Source: Hymenobacter amundsenii (GTDB taxonomy: Bacteria; Bacteroidota; Bacteroidia; Cytophagales; Hymenobacteraceae). Taken from it: a stretch of 64,000 bases of DNA. Positions within the stretch are counted from its first letter, which is position 1. Each line of letters begins with the position of its first letter. A program made the translations under genes and the position numbers. Shown here piece by piece: positions 61,530 through 64,000 of the stretch. The notes beneath the pieces are model-generated. The model saw only the letters and a program-made list of their open reading frames with translations. It did not search any database and was not told the DNA's origin. The stretch is from positions 186,001-250,000 of the forward strand of contig NZ_NIRR01000002.1 in NCBI RefSeq assembly GCF_002204745.1. Direction: 5' to 3'.

Positions 61530-61984
61530 GGATGCTGGGTAGACGACGGGTCGCCGAACGAAATCGAGTCGTCCAGCTCATTCTGGTCGGTGGTAGCGTC
61601 GTAGGGGAAATACCGCCGTAACTGCTCCCCAGCCAGCCGGATGCCCTGCTCCAGACCCAGTACGTATTTTTCGGTGCGGAAATGCTGGAGCACGTTCTCC
61701 TTGGCCGTTTCCCAAAAGTCGTCGGGTACCATCGAGTTGATGCCCGTGTCGCCGATAACGGCGAACTGCCGGCTCTGCCAGGCCAGGTAAAACAGCACGC
61801 CGTTGCGCTGGGCCGTATGGTGCATGCCGAGTTCGGCAAACACCTGAGCAGCACGGTCGAGCGGGTCGGGCGAGGGGCAGGTATCTTCCAGATGCACCCG
61901 AATTTCGCCCGACGTAAGTAACTCGGCCTGCCGGATGGCTTCCACCAGCGACGCCTCCTGTGTGGGAGTAAGGGGATTAGTCAT
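61526..61984 (-). CDS. Soluble TPM-domain protein
   Basis: 152 residues without signal peptide or helix, so cytosolic unless the operon supplies otherwise. LTPTQEASLVEAIRQAELLTSGEIRVHLED, then RNGVLFYLAWQSRQFAVIGDTGINSMVPDDFWETAKE fit the TPM (DUF477) family. Middle gene of lemA-TPM-TPM. The four-base overlap with the next gene shows co-expression. Confidence 0.9.
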   Translation of the reverse strand: MTNPLTPTQEASLVEAIRQAELLTSGEIRVHLEDTCPSPDPLDRAAQVFAELGMHHTAQRNGVLFYLAWQSRQFAVIGDTGINSMVPDDFWETAKENVLQHFRTEKYVLGLEQGIRLAGEQLRRYFPYDATTDQNELDDSISFGDPSSTQHP

Positions 61985-62002
61985 GTTAGTTGCCAGTTAT
62001 CA

Positions 62003-62092
62003 GTGTCCGGTTGCCAGTTGCGAGTTGCCAGGGCGTTCTGGAATCCCAGGACTCCAAAACTGCCTGGCAACCCGCAACTGGCAACCGGACAC
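62003..62092. repeat. Intercistronic palindrome with 30-bp arms
   Basis: GTGTCCGGTTGCCAGTTGCG... (62003-62032) pairs with 62063-62092, matching at 29 of 30 positions with a 30-nt loop, inside the gap between the lemA stop (62097) and the next gene start (61984). It may lower read-through or stabilise lemA mRNA. Its GTTGCCAGT core recurs at 17021. Confidence 0.85.
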
Positions 62093-62096
62093 TCAA

Positions 62097-62675
62097 TTAA
62101 AACTGTACCGTCGGGGCTTTCTGCGAAGCGGCATCGGCCTCGAAGTAGGGCTTCTCGGCAAAGCCGAACACGCCGGCGAACAGGTTGTTAGGGAAGCTCT
62201 TGATGTAGGCGTTGTAGTCGTTGACAAGGCCGTTGAACTTGTTGCGCTCCACGTTGATGCGGTTTTCGGTTCCCTCAATCTGGGCCTGCAACTCCTGGAA
62301 GTTAGCGTTGGCCTTCAGCTCGGGGTAGTTCTCCGACACGGCCAGCAACCGGCCTAAACCGGCACCCACCTGGCTCTGGGCCTCCTGAAATTTCTGGAGG
62401 TTCTCGGGTGTGAGCTGGTCGGCGTTGAGCTGCACACTCGTGGCCTTGGCCCGGGCCTCAATTACTTCGGTCAGGGTCGATTTCTCGAAGTTGGCGGCGC
62501 CCTTTACCGTGTTCACGAGGTTCGGAATCAGGTCGGAGCGGCGCTGGTAGGAGCTCTGTACGTTGGCCCACTGGCCCTTCACGGCCTGGTCCTTGGTCAC
62601 CATCGAGTTGTAACCGCACGACGACTGGGAAAGCATCAGCACGAGGCCGGCAAAGTAGAGCAAAAAGCGTTTCAT
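62097..62675 (-). CDS. lemA: LemA-family protein
   Basis: 192 residues. A short N-terminal hydrophobic segment ends SSCGYNSMV (possible lipoprotein; the lipobox is not canonical). The conserved blocks are all there: VKGQWANVQSSYQRRSDLIPNLVNTVKGAANFEK, ENLQKFQEAQSQVGAGLGRLLAVSENYPELKANANFQELQAQIEGTENRI and RNKFNGLVNDYNAYIKSFP. Helical, envelope-associated, role unknown. First gene of an operon with two TPM proteins. Confidence 0.97.
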   Translation of the reverse strand: MKRFLLYFAGLVLMLSQSSCGYNSMVTKDQAVKGQWANVQSSYQRRSDLIPNLVNTVKGAANFEKSTLTEVIEARAKATSVQLNADQLTPENLQKFQEAQSQVGAGLGRLLAVSENYPELKANANFQELQAQIEGTENRINVERNKFNGLVNDYNAYIKSFPNNLFAGVFGFAEKPYFEADAASQKAPTVQF

Positions 62676-62917
62676 GGGGAGGTAAGTAAGAAAATGGGGA
62701 AAGGGAGAGAGAGAAAAACGGAGCGGGTATCAGACCTGAACAAAGCTCTGCCAAAAAGCCGGAAGGCCGGCTGATCCGACAAAAGTCAACTTCATTGGTT
62801 ATCAGCCAAGCTAGTCAGCTGCGTTGCAAAGTACGAATTCGCGGCCGGGCGGTTGTGTGGCAGCAAGCTCCGCCGCTAATGTGTATTTTGCGCGTCGGCG
62901 CTTCCCGATTTTTGCTC

Positions 62918-63919
62918 ATGAAAGTAGTTATTCCCGTAGCCGGCATCGGCTCCCGCTTACGTCCGCACACCCACACCCAGCCCAAAACCCTGGTGCCGGT
63001 GGCCGGAAACACCATTCTCGGCCACATCATCGACCGCTTGGTAGAGGCCGGGGTGAACGAGTTCGTCTTCATTATCGGTTACCTCGGCGAGAAGGTAGAG
63101 AGCTACGTGCGCCGCCAGTACCCCAACCTGAAGACCACGTTTGTGGTGCAGGAGCCCCGCGAGGGCATCGCCCACGCCCTCTGGCTGGCCCGCGAGGAGT
63201 TCCGCCACGAGCAGGATGGCGTCCTGATTCTGCTCGGCGACACCATTGTGGACGTGGACCTACGGGCGATGATGGCTATGCCCGGCAACGTGCTGGCCGT
63301 GAAGGAAGTGAAGACGCCCGCGCTGTTTGGTATCGTAGAAACCGGTCCTAACGGCCGCGTAACCAAGGTGGTGGAGAAGCCCCGGATTCCGAAGTCGAAC
63401 TTCGCCCTGGTAGGCCTCTACAAGATTGCCAACGCCGACTGGCTGGCCTCGGCCCTGGAGCGCATTGTGGAGCAGGACCGCCGCACCCACGGCGAGTTTC
63501 AGCTCACCGACGCGCTCATGCTGATGATGGAGGACGGGGCCGAAATGGTGAGCACACCGGTGGATAACTGGTTCGACTGCGGCCGCAAAAGCTCCCTGCT
63601 CGAAGCCAATGCCCGCTTGCTCAACCGCCCCGAATTCCTGAAACGGCGCGAGTACCCCGAATTTCCCGATACCATCATCATCCCGCCCGTCAGCATCGGC
63701 AAAGACTGCCAGATTTCGGGCTCCATTATCGGCCCCAACGTGGCCATCGGCGACCGAACCATCGTGCAGAATACCATTCTGAGCGAATCCATTATCGGCT
63801 CCTATTCCGAACTGCGTTCCGCCGTTATGCACGACTGCATCGTGGGCTCCGACGCGTTGTTTAAGGGCACGAAACACAGTTTGAACATCGGCGACAACAC
63901 GGAAATTGACTATAGCTAA
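62918..63919 (+). CDS. Sugar-phosphate nucleotidyltransferase (G1P thymidylyltransferase-like)
   Basis: 333 residues from the ATG at 62918 (MKVVIPVAGIGSRLRPHT); the frame upstream is open but has no family similarity. GxGSRLRPxTxxxPKxL nucleotide-binding signature is at 9-28, LLGDTIVDVDL is the metal-binding Asp region and VVEKPRIPKSNFALVGLYKI and GEFQLTDAL follow. The last 90 residues are hexapeptide-repeat-like (SISGSIIGPNVAIGDRTIVQNTILSESIIG), a left-handed beta-helix. It would activate a sugar phosphate for polysaccharide or dTDP/UDP-sugar synthesis. Its exact sugar is not clear. No partner biosynthesis genes are in the window. Confidence 0.92.
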   Translation: MKVVIPVAGIGSRLRPHTHTQPKTLVPVAGNTILGHIIDRLVEAGVNEFVFIIGYLGEKVESYVRRQYPNLKTTFVVQEPREGIAHALWLAREEFRHEQDGVLILLGDTIVDVDLRAMMAMPGNVLAVKEVKTPALFGIVETGPNGRVTKVVEKPRIPKSNFALVGLYKIANADWLASALERIVEQDRRTHGEFQLTDALMLMMEDGAEMVSTPVDNWFDCGRKSSLLEANARLLNRPEFLKRREYPEFPDTIIIPPVSIGKDCQISGSIIGPNVAIGDRTIVQNTILSESIIGSYSELRSAVMHDCIVGSDALFKGTKHSLNIGDNTEIDYS

Positions 63920-64000
63920 CTTGGGTTAGCTAACCTAGGTAAGACGCACCTTACGCCCTGCGCCGCCAACCTGCTCCGCTTAAGCTGACAGCTACTTATT
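63920..64000. other. Short intergenic end of window
   Basis: 81 bp after the nucleotidyltransferase stop. TTGGGTTAGCTAACCTAGG at 63921 contains a GGTTAGCTAACC palindrome that may belong to a terminator or operator of the next gene. No coding start is visible. Confidence 0.4.

Noticed and set aside
1..64000. CRISPR array, tRNA, rRNA, prophage or integrative element
   Set aside because: No regularly spaced direct repeats, no clover-leaf-like segment noticed, and no integrase, transposase, portal or conjugation genes. The only mobile DNA seen is non-autonomous.

Overview
The window is a chromosomal segment of a high-GC member of the Bacteroidota, most likely Hymenobacter or a close relative in the Cytophagales. 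This rests on several things visible in the sequence. The genes are GC-rich, and most start codons lack a Shine-Dalgarno match. There are two secreted proteins with type IX secretion C-terminal sorting tails, and SusC-like TonB receptors with STN and CarboxypepD_reg domains next to DUF4249 lipoproteins. MecI/BlaR1 pairs lack a penicillin-binding sensor. A few promoters fit the Bacteroidota -7 consensus TAnnTTTG. I saw no rRNA, tRNA, CRISPR array, transposase, integrase or prophage genes.

Layout. 1-625: start of a GAF-domain signalling protein (minus). 848-5629: efflux set (TolC, HlyD/EmrA, 14-TM MFS) with a universal stress protein inside it. 5849-10505: an orphan lipoprotein, then mecI/blaI and two tandem, overlapping blaR1-like genes. 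10758-16704: secreted hydrolase, small membrane protein, penicillin acylase, outer-membrane barrel and RlpA. 17086-26051: DUF72, a low-GC gene between long inverted repeats, a flavin monooxygenase, barrel proteins, a T9SS metalloprotease-like protein, FabH and a head-GIN protein. 26182-35447: M13 peptidase, ArfB (frameshifted at its C-terminus), MgtE, cyanophycinase-like peptidase, FadL-type porin and SGNH lipoprotein. 35531-43297: YpdA, DoxX, DNA polymerase I split over two frames, a delta-60 repeat T9SS protein and a DUF2383-like protein. 43391-59731: 16 kb of minus-strand surface genes. 59994-63919: DnaQ-like exonuclease, lemA-TPM-TPM operon and a sugar nucleotidyltransferase.

The most unusual content is the 43.4-59.7 kb block. 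It holds two copies of the ordered module [small secreted protein - TonB receptor with STN domain - DUF4249 lipoprotein - MG2/plug-like secreted protein], the proximal copy carrying an extra DUF4249 gene at its end. A 166-bp MITE-like element with 20-bp perfect terminal repeats and a 9-bp target duplication sits between the modules. I read the block as a duplicated outer-membrane uptake or assembly system of unknown substrate.

Other points worth attention: polA is interrupted by a -1 frame change exactly at a canonical CCCAAAG slippery heptamer in the linker after the 5' nuclease domain; a low-GC cargo gene lies between about 125-bp inverted repeats; the tandem blaR1 duplication preserves overlapping starts and copied tails; and a family of long GAACGTCAT-ended palindromes lies between genes. 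Convergent gene pairs are almost all separated by strong hairpins that look like bidirectional terminators.
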